Positions 53,800 to 62,512 of a DNA stretch of 64,000 bases are shown piece by piece. The stretch is taken from positions 62,001-126,000 of the forward strand of contig NZ_JACATN010000002.1 in assembly GCF_018603515.1 (NCBI RefSeq), in the 5' to 3' direction. The DNA comes from Zobellia barbeyronii (GTDB taxonomy: Bacteria; Bacteroidota; Bacteroidia; Flavobacteriales; Flavobacteriaceae). The position numbers and the translations under genes were made by a program. The notes beneath the pieces were generated by a model. The model made no database searches, was not told where the DNA came from, and worked only from the letters and a program-made list of their open reading frames with translations. Each line of letters opens with the position of its first letter. Position 1 is the stretch's first letter.

Positions 53800-54729
53800 A
53801 TGAAGAAGTTTTTAAAAATAGGCGCAGGAATTGTTGTGGTTTTATTAGCTATTGGAGCTGTTATATTTTTCTTCTTTCCAAAAGTTCTTGTAGACCAAAC
53901 CAATTCAAGTTACGCTAGTGCTGCTAATCTTGAAAAACAAACGGTTTTAGTAAATGGTTACACGGTAAATTTTTACGAAAGCAAAGCGAATAAAGATAAG
54001 CCTGTACTAGTCTTTCTTCACGGTATGGGAGATGATAAAAGTAGTTTTTTACAAACTGCTAAATTCTTATCAGAGGACTATCATCTTATTCTACCTGATT
54101 TAGCTGGGCACGGTGAAAATGAAAGAAAAGAAGGTTTGGACTATTCCATTGATGGGCAAGCCACTTTTGTAAAGTCATTTTTAGAAAAACTTGGCGTAAA
54201 GAACTTTAACCTTATAGGTAACTCTATGGGCGGACATACTGCTGCTGCCTATGCTATCAAATACCCTAATGACGTTAGCAATTTAATTTTATTGGATGCT
54301 GCCGGTATAAAAATAGATGACCACGTTGTGTATGGTGGTTTTGGTAAGAAGATTGAAAACAAAGAAGAGTTGGATGCTGTGCTTTCACGCGTCTTTTATA
54401 AAGTGCCGGACCTTCCTGGACCTATATCTGATTACATGATAGAAACCATAAACAATAGTAAAGATTTTGTAGATGGCTCTTTAATTCCTGCTATTAAAAA
54501 CGGAAAGTATTTTAATCTTAAAGATGATGTGCAATCTATAAAAGCAGCAACATTAGTATTACAGGGCAAACATGATGAAGTAGTAAGCTTTAGCGTGGCT
54601 GAATACTACAGAGATCATATTCCAAATGCGAAGTTAGTAGTTATTGAAAACGCTTCACATTCACCTCAATTAGAAGTTCCAGAGGAAGTAGCTAATGATA
54701 TTAAAAAATTCATTTCTAAAACTAAATAA
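53800..54729 (+). CDS. Membrane-anchored alpha/beta hydrolase
   Basis: The 309-residue protein has an N-terminal membrane helix (about residues 5-27), an alpha/beta hydrolase core with LHGMGDDKSSF, the nucleophile elbow GNSMGG (Ser142), the acid in the HDEV block and the catalytic His in NASHSPQLE. It would work at the periplasmic face on an ester, lactone or ring-cleavage product. It is the second gene of the operon; the gap to the next is three bases. Confidence 0.88.
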   Translation: MKKFLKIGAGIVVVLLAIGAVIFFFFPKVLVDQTNSSYASAANLEKQTVLVNGYTVNFYESKANKDKPVLVFLHGMGDDKSSFLQTAKFLSEDYHLILPDLAGHGENERKEGLDYSIDGQATFVKSFLEKLGVKNFNLIGNSMGGHTAAAYAIKYPNDVSNLILLDAAGIKIDDHVVYGGFGKKIENKEELDAVLSRVFYKVPDLPGPISDYMIETINNSKDFVDGSLIPAIKNGKYFNLKDDVQSIKAATLVLQGKHDEVVSFSVAEYYRDHIPNAKLVVIENASHSPQLEVPEEVANDIKKFISKTK

Positions 54730-54732
54730 ATT

Positions 54733-55581
54733 ATGGAAACAGATACAAAAATTATTCACGCAGCCATTGTCCAATATCACCGTTGGTATCTTTTTTATGA
54801 ACGTGATTTTGAAGACAAACAGCGACTAGAAAATCAGTTAGAAATTTTAGCAGATGATATAAAAATGAAATCTGCAGCTGGAGAAATGCAAGGCAAAGCG
54901 AATTATCCTGAAAGATTAAAAGTTTATAAAGGATGGAAGAATGCGCATCATATTCAAAATATAACGGTAAATAAATTAGAGAACGGTACTATTAATTTAG
55001 AAGCTGATATTATATATCAAAATTTAAAGTCAGACGGGTCTAATGACAGTTATCCTTTGCATTACAGCACATTTTTAAAAGAGGCTCCTGGTGCACTTTT
55101 ACCTGTATTTACAGAAATCAATATCAAGCCTACTGGCGAGATTAAAGACCCAACTTTTGAGGATGCTTATCCAGAAAACCGAATGTTATCTCTTATGCAC
55201 TACTGGCTCTTAAATATGGAACAGTTAGATGGTAATGTTGCACCTTTTAAAGAATTATTAGCAGATGGTTTTAAACTAAATTTTTCAACAAATAGCGAAC
55301 CTATTGTTACCGTAGAGCAATTAGAACAATGGTTGAATGGAACACCAAAACAATTGAAGGAAAGCAGTCATTTTCCAGAGAATTTTACTGTAAAAGTAAT
55401 TTCAGAAAATGAATATGAAGTGAATGTAGATTTTGTTTGGAAAGGTGTAACAAAAGAGAACCAGAAATTAACCGCAACTACCACACACCATTGGATTGTA
55501 AAGGATAATCCAAATGACAGATTTGCAAAAATAAAAGAGGCTACAATCATACAAAAAGTGCCTCTTACTCCATTAAAATAA
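54733..55581 (+). CDS. Double NTF2/SnoaL-like domain protein
   Basis: The 282-residue protein has no signal peptide and appears to be two NTF2-like domains in tandem: a first with IIHAAIVQYHRWYLFYERDF and a curved beta sheet, and a second (about residues 165-280) with PFKELLADGFKLNFS and THHWIVKDNPNDRFAKIKEA. SnoaL-like proteins are often cyclases, isomerases or binding proteins. A duplicated form suggests it may be a structural or binding component; catalytic residues cannot be named. Confidence 0.72.
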   Translation: METDTKIIHAAIVQYHRWYLFYERDFEDKQRLENQLEILADDIKMKSAAGEMQGKANYPERLKVYKGWKNAHHIQNITVNKLENGTINLEADIIYQNLKSDGSNDSYPLHYSTFLKEAPGALLPVFTEINIKPTGEIKDPTFEDAYPENRMLSLMHYWLLNMEQLDGNVAPFKELLADGFKLNFSTNSEPIVTVEQLEQWLNGTPKQLKESSHFPENFTVKVISENEYEVNVDFVWKGVTKENQKLTATTTHHWIVKDNPNDRFAKIKEATIIQKVPLTPLK

Positions 55582-55611
55582 GATACACTTCAATTATAAA
55601 GAACATTTATT

Positions 55612-56235
55612 ATGAAAAGCACTATAGTAAAATTTACAGCAAAACCAGAACATAAAGACACGTTTGCAGCAACACTAAAAGAAGCACAAGCTGCAACCCA
55701 GAAAGAAGCTGGTAATAAAGAGATTAAAGTATTTGTATCTAAAGCAGAAGACAATGTGTTTTTTGTTTACGAACGTTGGTCTGACAAAGCTGCTATTACA
55801 TCTCACGATAATGAGCCGCATACAAAAAAGCTAATGGAAGTTGGTAAAACAGCATTACAAACTGCTCCAGACTTTTATTTTCTAGGAGATACAAATCCGT
55901 TACCAGACCATTCTAAATCTGCAAACCCAGAAGACGAAGTGTTTATTATTTTCTTCATTTTTAAGTTGAAAACCGAATTTAGAGCACAACTTCTAACACA
56001 GTTCGAAGACCATATTACAAATACTAGAAAAGAGGAAGCAGGAAACATCCTTTTTGATTTATACACTGTAGACGACCAGGAAGATACCTTGGCGGTTTAT
56101 GAGCATTGGAGAAAAGAATCTGATGTTTGGGACATTCACTTTAACCAGCCATACGCAGTAAAAACGGGCAAACTAATGGAAGAAGCTGTCATTGGTGATT
56201 TAAAGCAGTATATGAATTTCGTTACAGAAATTTAA
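55612..56235 (+). CDS. Double antibiotic biosynthesis monooxygenase (ABM) domain protein
   Basis: The 207-residue protein consists of two ferredoxin-like ABM units: the first (residues 1-100) with FVYERWSDKAAITSHDNEPH and the second (about 110-207) with LAVYEHWRKESDVWDIHFNQPY. YgiN-type ABM proteins oxidise quinols to quinones without a cofactor, normally as a dimer of single domains; here the dimer is fused. It is in the middle of the operon and no other oxygenase is present. The substrate is unknown. Confidence 0.83.
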   Translation: MKSTIVKFTAKPEHKDTFAATLKEAQAATQKEAGNKEIKVFVSKAEDNVFFVYERWSDKAAITSHDNEPHTKKLMEVGKTALQTAPDFYFLGDTNPLPDHSKSANPEDEVFIIFFIFKLKTEFRAQLLTQFEDHITNTRKEEAGNILFDLYTVDDQEDTLAVYEHWRKESDVWDIHFNQPYAVKTGKLMEEAVIGDLKQYMNFVTEI

Positions 56236-56267
56236 GAGAAAATCCCATAATACTAACAACCAATATT

Positions 56268-57125
56268 ATGAAAAAAGCAATTCTATTATTTTCCTTAGCA
56301 CTTTTAGTAAGCTGCGGAAATCAAACTAAAAAAGAAGCAGTTTCTAATTCGGAAACGCCCGATCACGAACATCCACATCCACACAGCTTAGATGAGAATG
56401 GATTGGCTCCTCATACCGAAAATACCATTCACCAATATGCACCAACGGTTGCCTTATTAAATAGTATTTACGAAGGTGATATTACACCAGAACAAATGGT
56501 ACAACAAGGTAATATTGGTATAGGTACTGTAAATCATTTAGCAGGAGAACTAGTTGCTGTAGATGGTGTGGTGTATACAATTGATGCTGAGGGCGGAATT
56601 AAAGTAGCGTCACAAGATTTAGAATCACCAAATATGACGATGATAAATTTTCAACCAAAAAGAACGGTAACTGTTGAAAATATTGAGTCTTATGAAGATT
56701 TAACGAAAACACTTCAAAAGTATGCAACTTCAATAAACAGTTTTTATGCTTACCGAATTAAAGGTGAGTTTGGTTATTTAAAAATGGCATCTGCTCATAA
56801 AGTAGAAAATGAAGATGTGTCGTTATTTGAATATCTAGATACTCGTGTAATGTACACTAGGGAAAACATTAAAGGGACTTTAGTCGGTTTATTTACTCCA
56901 GATTATCTAGGGAATATTGTAATTCCCGGAATGCATTTTCACTTTTTATCTGAAGACATAAAATTAGGCGGACATTTAGAAGACATAAAGTTTGATAAAC
57001 TTCAGGTTGAAATTCAAGAAGTAAATCAAGTGAATTTACAACTTCCAGAAACCAAAAAATTTAGAACTAGAGAACTAAAACAAGGTGCGGCTCCAAAGGC
57101 TACAGCTAAACAAAATGGTAAATAA
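56268..57125 (+). CDS. Alpha-acetolactate decarboxylase-like lipoprotein
   Basis: The 285-residue protein has a lipoprotein signal with lipobox LVSC (Cys16), a histidine-rich linker (DHEHPHPH), and the acetolactate decarboxylase domain with YEGDITPEQMVQQGNIGIGT, the YAYRIKGEFGYLKM block and the zinc-site HxH...H in GMHFHFLSEDIKLGGH. Normal members (BudA) are cytoplasmic and make acetoin. No acetolactate synthase is nearby and the enzyme is exported, so butanediol metabolism is unlikely; it may decarboxylate another beta-keto acid. Confidence 0.82.
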   Translation: MKKAILLFSLALLVSCGNQTKKEAVSNSETPDHEHPHPHSLDENGLAPHTENTIHQYAPTVALLNSIYEGDITPEQMVQQGNIGIGTVNHLAGELVAVDGVVYTIDAEGGIKVASQDLESPNMTMINFQPKRTVTVENIESYEDLTKTLQKYATSINSFYAYRIKGEFGYLKMASAHKVENEDVSLFEYLDTRVMYTRENIKGTLVGLFTPDYLGNIVIPGMHFHFLSEDIKLGGHLEDIKFDKLQVEIQEVNQVNLQLPETKKFRTRELKQGAAPKATAKQNGK

Positions 57126-57134
57126 TTTAACCTT

Positions 57135-58706
57135 ATGAAAAATCAACTAATTATAGTATTGACTTTGTTTTTGGGGTATTCAGTTACAGCGCAAAACACA
57201 AAAGAAGATAACTATAAAACCGGAGTAAAAATTCTAGAAGAATTATCTGGAAAAGGTGCAGCTGAAGGATTAGAGAAAGTCTTCAAAGATGTCTCCCCAG
57301 ATATGACCGAGTATATTATTGGCTATGGTTTTGGAGAAATTTATAACAGAGAAGGTTTAGATTTTAAGACAAAGGAACTGCTAATTATAGCAAGTTTAAC
57401 TACGCAAGCTAATGCTAAGTCACAATTAAAATCGCATATAAAGGCTGCTTTAAAATTGGGAGCAACACCAAATGAGATTTCAGAAACAATGATTTTGTTG
57501 AGTCTCTATACCGGTTTTCCGGCTGCAAACAATGGAATTTTTGCTTTGAAAGAGGTTTTAGACGAAGCAAACTATGCTGCCTCTTCTAAACTAAATTCAA
57601 CAGATCAATTAATTAAAAACTGGGAGTTAGATGGGTTTGTAATGCCAGAATCTATAGTAGCATCACCTACTGAAAATTGGCTATATGTATCTAACGTAAA
57701 CCAAAATGACAAAGGCTATATAAGTCGAATTACAAAGGATGGAGAAGTAGATAATTACAAATGGGTAACAGGTCTAAATAACCCAGCTGGATTAGCATTA
57801 TACCAAGATAAATTGTATGTAGGTGATGGCAAGGAACTTCATATTATTGATGTAAAAAAAGGTAAGCTTTTAAGTAGTATTACATCAACAGATGTGGTTT
57901 CGTTAAATGACGTTGTGGTTTCTAAAACGGGACAGGTTTTTATCTCTGATATTGCAGGCGGAAAAATTTTCGCCTTAAATAACAACAAATTAGAGGTTTG
58001 GTTTCAAACACCAGAAATCAATCATCCAAACGGAATTTTCATACAAAATGAAGATTTAATTATAGCAGATTTTGGAGTAGAATTGTCTTTAGAGTTAACG
58101 CCAAATCAGTTTGGTAGTATGTATAAAGTCAATTTGAAAGACAAGTCATTAACAATTATTAAAAGTGCCTACCAATTAGGAGCTTTAGATGGTTTAGCAG
58201 CAGTTAAAGATGGATATTTAGTTACAGGAGGCACGGTTAGCGATTTGTTTTTTATAAATAATAATACCAAAAAGTTAGTTGGAAAATTCCCAAAAGGATT
58301 AGCAGATATAAGTGTTGAAAATAACGTGTTATATGCACCCATTTTATTCAGTAACAAAATAGAATCTTTTACACTTCCTGTAGCTATAACTAAGGCTAAA
58401 ATCACAGATGATAATTGGAATCGTATAGAAACCAAAGAACAATATTTAAAATTAGCTGCCGATAATTTTTATGGAGATAAAGACGGTCAATCAGTAGCAA
58501 CCCACGACGGGCAAATATTTGGTGTTTTTGGCGGAAAAATTTTGACAGGTACCTGGGATTGGAAAGATAACTTCTTCACTAGAACCAGTAAAATTGGAGA
58601 TTTCGATTTAGGTTATGATGAAATAGTTATTGAAGTAACAACAAAGCAAATGCGCCTTACCTTAAACCAAGGCCAAGGAATGTCAGTCGTTTACGATAAA
58701 AAATAA
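57135..58706 (+). CDS. Secreted carboxymuconolactone decarboxylase-SMP-30 fusion protein
   Basis: The 523-residue protein combines a signal peptide (residues 1-20), a carboxymuconolactone decarboxylase-like domain (about 25-150, with FKTKELLIIASLTTQANAKSQ and LGATPNEISETMILLSLYTGFPAA, no CxxC), a SMP-30/gluconolactonase-like beta-propeller (about 165-420, with SIVASPTENWLYVSNVN and NGIFIQNEDLIIADFG) and a C-terminal beta domain (about 430-523). The fusion puts a decarboxylase or peroxidase-like fold next to a lactonase fold in the periplasm. The reaction is unknown. Confidence 0.8.
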   Translation: MKNQLIIVLTLFLGYSVTAQNTKEDNYKTGVKILEELSGKGAAEGLEKVFKDVSPDMTEYIIGYGFGEIYNREGLDFKTKELLIIASLTTQANAKSQLKSHIKAALKLGATPNEISETMILLSLYTGFPAANNGIFALKEVLDEANYAASSKLNSTDQLIKNWELDGFVMPESIVASPTENWLYVSNVNQNDKGYISRITKDGEVDNYKWVTGLNNPAGLALYQDKLYVGDGKELHIIDVKKGKLLSSITSTDVVSLNDVVVSKTGQVFISDIAGGKIFALNNNKLEVWFQTPEINHPNGIFIQNEDLIIADFGVELSLELTPNQFGSMYKVNLKDKSLTIIKSAYQLGALDGLAAVKDGYLVTGGTVSDLFFINNNTKKLVGKFPKGLADISVENNVLYAPILFSNKIESFTLPVAITKAKITDDNWNRIETKEQYLKLAADNFYGDKDGQSVATHDGQIFGVFGGKILTGTWDWKDNFFTRTSKIGDFDLGYDEIVIEVTTKQMRLTLNQGQGMSVVYDKK

Positions 58707-58723
58707 TCTAAAAAATAGATAAA

Positions 58724-59665
58724 ATGAAAGCAATCATATTAGAAGAAGCAGGAGGACCAGAAAATCTTCACTTAGCAGAAGTAGAAAAGCCAAGTATAAA
58801 AAATAATGAAGTGTTAGTTGCTGTAAAAGCAATTTCATTAAACCCAGCAGATGTTAAGCCAAAGTATGTAGATAAAATGCTGACTATGATGTATGGCGAA
58901 AAACGTCCTGTTATTTTAGGATGGGATATTGCAGGAACAGTTACTGAAGTTGGTGATGATGTTACCAATTTAAAAGTTGGAGACAAGGTATTCGGGATGG
59001 TAAATTTTCCTGGTGTTGGCAACGCTTACGCGGAATTTGTAGCAGCTCCAGAAGCACATTTAGCCATAATGCCTGCCAATGTTTCTTTTGAAGAAGCTGC
59101 AGCTACAACGTTGGCCGCTTTAACCGCATTACAAATATTAAGCGGTAGAGTAAACAAAGGAGATAAAGTTTTAATACAAGCTGGTTCTGGTGGTGTTGGT
59201 CATTTTTCAATACAAATTGCCAAAAATATGGGAGCTTATGTTATTACAACATCCTCTGCAAAAAACAAAGATTTTGTACTATCAATTGGTGCAGATGAGC
59301 ATATAGATTATCACGCTCAAAAATTTGAAGAAGTATTAACAGATATCGACTTTGTTTTAGACACACTTGGTGGTAAGGTTTTAGAAAATTCAGTAAAAGT
59401 ATTAAAACAAGGAGGTACACTTTTCACCACCTTGGATAAAAAGCTACCAGAAGAAGCTAATACTATTGTAGCAGACAAAAATCTATCTATAAATAATATT
59501 CTAGTGCATTCTAGCGCAGAAGACATGAATATTTTAAAAGGCTTACTAGAGAACGGTAGCCTTAAACCTAACATCTATAAAACGTTTGCTTTTGAGAACA
59601 TGGCAGACGCACATACAGAAGTAGAAAAAGGGCGAACAGTAGGTAAAGTAATCGTGACACTTTAA
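58724..59665 (+). CDS. NADP-dependent quinone oxidoreductase-like MDR protein
   Basis: The 313-residue protein is a zinc-free medium-chain dehydrogenase: it has the GroES-like N-terminal domain (ILGWDIAGTVTEVGDDV), the nucleotide motif AGSGGVG and a C-terminal TVGKVIVTL. The family includes quinone reductase (zeta-crystallin type) and enone reductases. It fits detoxification of quinones or alkenals. It is the seventh gene of the operon, in the cytoplasm. Confidence 0.9.
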   Translation: MKAIILEEAGGPENLHLAEVEKPSIKNNEVLVAVKAISLNPADVKPKYVDKMLTMMYGEKRPVILGWDIAGTVTEVGDDVTNLKVGDKVFGMVNFPGVGNAYAEFVAAPEAHLAIMPANVSFEEAAATTLAALTALQILSGRVNKGDKVLIQAGSGGVGHFSIQIAKNMGAYVITTSSAKNKDFVLSIGADEHIDYHAQKFEEVLTDIDFVLDTLGGKVLENSVKVLKQGGTLFTTLDKKLPEEANTIVADKNLSINNILVHSSAEDMNILKGLLENGSLKPNIYKTFAFENMADAHTEVEKGRTVGKVIVTL

Positions 59666-59688
59666 GAAACTTTTAAAACACATTGAAA

Positions 59689-61179
59689 ATGAAAACACAA
59701 GAACAATTACCAAATTATACTCAAAAAATATTTGTAGGTGGCGAATGGAAAGACGGAAAAGGGCCAGCCATAAAAAATATTAACCCTTGGAACCAAGAAG
59801 AGTTATTTACTTTGAACGGTGCATCTACCGATGATGTAAACAAAGCATTTGAATTAGCTGTTATAGCACAGAAAAAATGGGCTGCTGTATTACCTCCTGA
59901 AAAAAGTAGGATGATGCAAAAATTAGCCGAAGTTGTTAGAAACCGTAAGCAAGAGTTTGCAGAATGGGCAAGAAAGGAAGTAGGTGCAACATTGGCAAAA
60001 GGTTATTTTGAAGCTGAATTAGTAGCAAGCGTTTTTGAAAGTAGTGTCCATTTACCATTATTAGTAGAAGGTAAAATATTACCACAAGATATAGAAGGCA
60101 AAGAATCGGTTGCAGTTAGAAAACCTTTAGGAGTAATCGGTTTAATCTCTCCTTGGAATTTCCCAGGACAGTTAACTGCACGTACGTTAGGCCCAGCCTT
60201 AGCAGTTGGTAATGCTGTAGTGTTAAAACCAGCATCCACATCTATAGTTACGGGAGGGCTAATTTTTGCTTCATTTTTAGAAGAAGCAGGTTTTCCAAAA
60301 GGATTATTAAGTGTATTACCAGGTGGAGGAAGCTCTATTGGTACTGCAATTACAAAGCACCCAATCTCTAAACTTATCTCTTTTACCGGATCAACGCCTG
60401 TAGGACGTCAAGTTGGTAAAAATGCTCTGGAAGCAGATATTATTAAAAATATCGAGTTAGAATTGGGTGGGAATAGCCCGTTTGTAGTGCTGGAAGATGC
60501 AGATATTGATCAAGCTGTAGAAGCAGCTGCATGGGGTAAATTTATGAACCAAGGTCAGATTTGTATGGCTATTAATAGAATTATCATAGAAGATAAAGTC
60601 TATGATGAATTTACAGAGAAATTTATAGCCAAAGTAAAAACTTTGAAGCGTTTAGATATGGATGATCCTGATACGTTTATAGGACCTATCATTGATCAAG
60701 CTCAGTTTAATACGGTAAAAAACCTAATTGAATCAGCTAAAGCCGAAGGTTATAAAATGGCTTTAGGCGGAGAAGCCGAAGGTTTACATATGCCACCACA
60801 TATTTTTATTGATGTAGATGAAAATTGTCCGCTATTTAAAAACGAAATATTTGGACCAGCAGTCTCTATTGCAAGAGCGAAAGATATGGAAGATGCGTTA
60901 CGTTTAGCAAATGCAACAGATTACGGTTTGTCTAGTTCCGTATTTACAAAAGATGAAGGCAAAGGAATGGTTTTTGCGCAAGGCATTGAAGCTGGTATGA
61001 CCCATATTAATGATCAACCAGTTAATGATAGTGCATATGCACCATTTGGAGGCGTTAAAAACTCTGGTTTAGGTAGATTTAATGGACAATGGGGAGTTAA
61101 ATCCTTTACCGTTGCACATTGGATTACCATTCAAAAAAAACCAAGAAAATATCCATTTAAGGCATCAGATTTCCAATAG
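59689..61179 (+). CDS. NAD(P)-dependent aldehyde dehydrogenase
   Basis: The 496-residue enzyme has the cofactor motif FTGSTPVGRQVG, the catalytic Glu in ELGGNSPFVV and the catalytic Cys in NQGQICMA, then the ALDH-class C-terminal FGGVKNSGLGR. It should oxidise an aldehyde, possibly an aromatic one (benzaldehyde/salicylaldehyde-type), to the acid. I start it at the ATG at 59689; an in-frame TTG lies six bases upstream. It is the last gene of the operon, before the terminator at 61207. Confidence 0.93.
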   Translation: MKTQEQLPNYTQKIFVGGEWKDGKGPAIKNINPWNQEELFTLNGASTDDVNKAFELAVIAQKKWAAVLPPEKSRMMQKLAEVVRNRKQEFAEWARKEVGATLAKGYFEAELVASVFESSVHLPLLVEGKILPQDIEGKESVAVRKPLGVIGLISPWNFPGQLTARTLGPALAVGNAVVLKPASTSIVTGGLIFASFLEEAGFPKGLLSVLPGGGSSIGTAITKHPISKLISFTGSTPVGRQVGKNALEADIIKNIELELGGNSPFVVLEDADIDQAVEAAAWGKFMNQGQICMAINRIIIEDKVYDEFTEKFIAKVKTLKRLDMDDPDTFIGPIIDQAQFNTVKNLIESAKAEGYKMALGGEAEGLHMPPHIFIDVDENCPLFKNEIFGPAVSIARAKDMEDALRLANATDYGLSSSVFTKDEGKGMVFAQGIEAGMTHINDQPVNDSAYAPFGGVKNSGLGRFNGQWGVKSFTVAHWITIQKKPRKYPFKASDFQ

Positions 61180-61206
61180 AATACTATATTTAAATTATAA
61201 ATTTTG

Positions 61207-61259
61207 CTGTATACTAAGGTCGGTGATCATACGCCTACCCTAGTATACAGTTTTTTTTT
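61207..61259 (+). terminator. Strong Rho-independent terminator of the eight-gene operon
   Basis: The 10-bp perfect arms CTGTATACTA and TAGTATACAG, with further pairing inside, run straight into nine T residues. It closes the operon 27 bases after the aldehyde dehydrogenase stop. Confidence 0.95.
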
Positions 61260-61362
61260 GGCTAACTTGCTTGCTAAAATCTCTAATAATAAAATTTAGG
61301 ATAGAAGTTTCTTGCGAAAACAAAATAAGCACGCGCTTCTTTTAAAGGAATTTAATAAATAA

Positions 61363-61983
61363 ATGGACAACCTTCTTACCTTTTCAATTACCGTATTCAC
61401 TGGTTTTTTCGCCATAATGAATCCACTTTCCAACATGCCAATATTTTTATCATTGGTTGGAGGGGCGGACAGAAAAACACAACGTACAATTAGTAAAAAA
61501 GCAACATTAACGGCTTTTATTATTGTTACTATATTCCTTGTCCTCGGTAAATTTATATTTCTGCTTTTTGGGATTACTATACCTGCTTTTAAAATTACTG
61601 GAGGTATTCTAATCTTCTTTGTAGGTTTTGATATGCTTCAATCTAAAAAGTCTAATGTAAAGCACCTAACGGATACCCATATAGACGAGGATCTTGCTAT
61701 ATCCCCCTTGGCTATACCAATTTTAGCAGGACCAGGAACAATCGTTACTGGAATGAATTTTGTGTCAAATGCGGGTTACCTTAAGATTGGCATGGTTATA
61801 TTTATTTTCGGGCTGCTATGTTGGCTAACCTATTTTTCATTCATGTTAAGTGAATTAGTTATCAAAAAAATAGGTCACAACGTGATATCTGTAATAGGAA
61901 AAATTATGGGTTTAATTATTGCTATCATTGGAACCGACATGATTATACAGGGTATTAAAATATCTTTTTCTCTTTCTAGTTAA
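61363..61983 (+). CDS. MarC-family integral membrane protein
   Basis: The 206-residue protein has six predicted membrane helices and the family blocks GFFAIMNPLSNMPIFLSLVGG near the N-terminus and LAIPILAGPGTIVTGM near residue 115. MarC proteins were once linked to multiple antibiotic resistance, but that role was later rejected; the function is unknown. It lies after the operon terminator and is a separate unit. Confidence 0.9.
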   Translation: MDNLLTFSITVFTGFFAIMNPLSNMPIFLSLVGGADRKTQRTISKKATLTAFIIVTIFLVLGKFIFLLFGITIPAFKITGGILIFFVGFDMLQSKKSNVKHLTDTHIDEDLAISPLAIPILAGPGTIVTGMNFVSNAGYLKIGMVIFIFGLLCWLTYFSFMLSELVIKKIGHNVISVIGKIMGLIIAIIGTDMIIQGIKISFSLSS

Positions 61984-62011
61984 TAATCTATTAATCGAAA
62001 TTTTTAGAGTT

Positions 62012-62389
62012 ATGAATACTGCAGAAAACAAAAAAAATGCCATAGCTTTTTATAGAATGGCTTACGAAGGCAGCCCAAAAGAAGCTATTGATAAATTTTG
62101 TGGAGGTCAATACATTCAGCACAATCCTGATGTGGCTAATGGGCCTCAAGGCTTCATTGATTATTTTGATAGGATGAAGCGGGAATACCCTCAGAAATCT
62201 ATTGATTTTGTTCGTAGCATAGCCGAAGGAGATTTAGTTGCTTTACATACACACCAAATCTGGCCAGATGACGATCAATACGTTACTATGGATTTCTTTC
62301 GGTTTGATGAAAAGGGAAAAATTTGTGAGCATTGGGACTCCATTCAACAAATTCCAAAAATATCCGCTAACCCAAACACCATGTATTAA
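62012..62389 (+). CDS. SnoaL-like/NTF2-family protein
   Basis: The 125-residue protein is a single NTF2-like domain with AIAFYRMAYEGSPKEAIDKF, the YIQHNPDVANGPQGFIDYF block and HTHQIWPDDDQYVTMDFFRFD, which matches predicted SnoaL-like polyketide cyclase relatives. It is cytoplasmic and may bind or isomerise a small molecule. It is 28 bases after MarC and may share its transcript. Confidence 0.85.
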   Translation: MNTAENKKNAIAFYRMAYEGSPKEAIDKFCGGQYIQHNPDVANGPQGFIDYFDRMKREYPQKSIDFVRSIAEGDLVALHTHQIWPDDDQYVTMDFFRFDEKGKICEHWDSIQQIPKISANPNTMY

Positions 62390-62512
62390 TCGTAGATTAT
62401 AAGTAAATACGATTAAACGCATTTTACTTTTATATCAACTTTAGGATATACGAATGTTATTGTTCTCTTTATATTCTTAGTTTTATCAATCTATACTATA
62501 AATTAATATAAC

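Noticed and set aside
56268-57125. Butanediol/acetoin fermentation gene
   Set aside because: The acetolactate-decarboxylase-like protein is an exported lipoprotein, and no acetolactate synthase or acetoin reductase gene is in its operon.
61363-61983. MarC as a multiple antibiotic resistance determinant or as part of the HxlR operon
   Set aside because: The resistance role of MarC has been withdrawn in the literature as I recall it, and a strong terminator (61207-61259) separates it from the operon.
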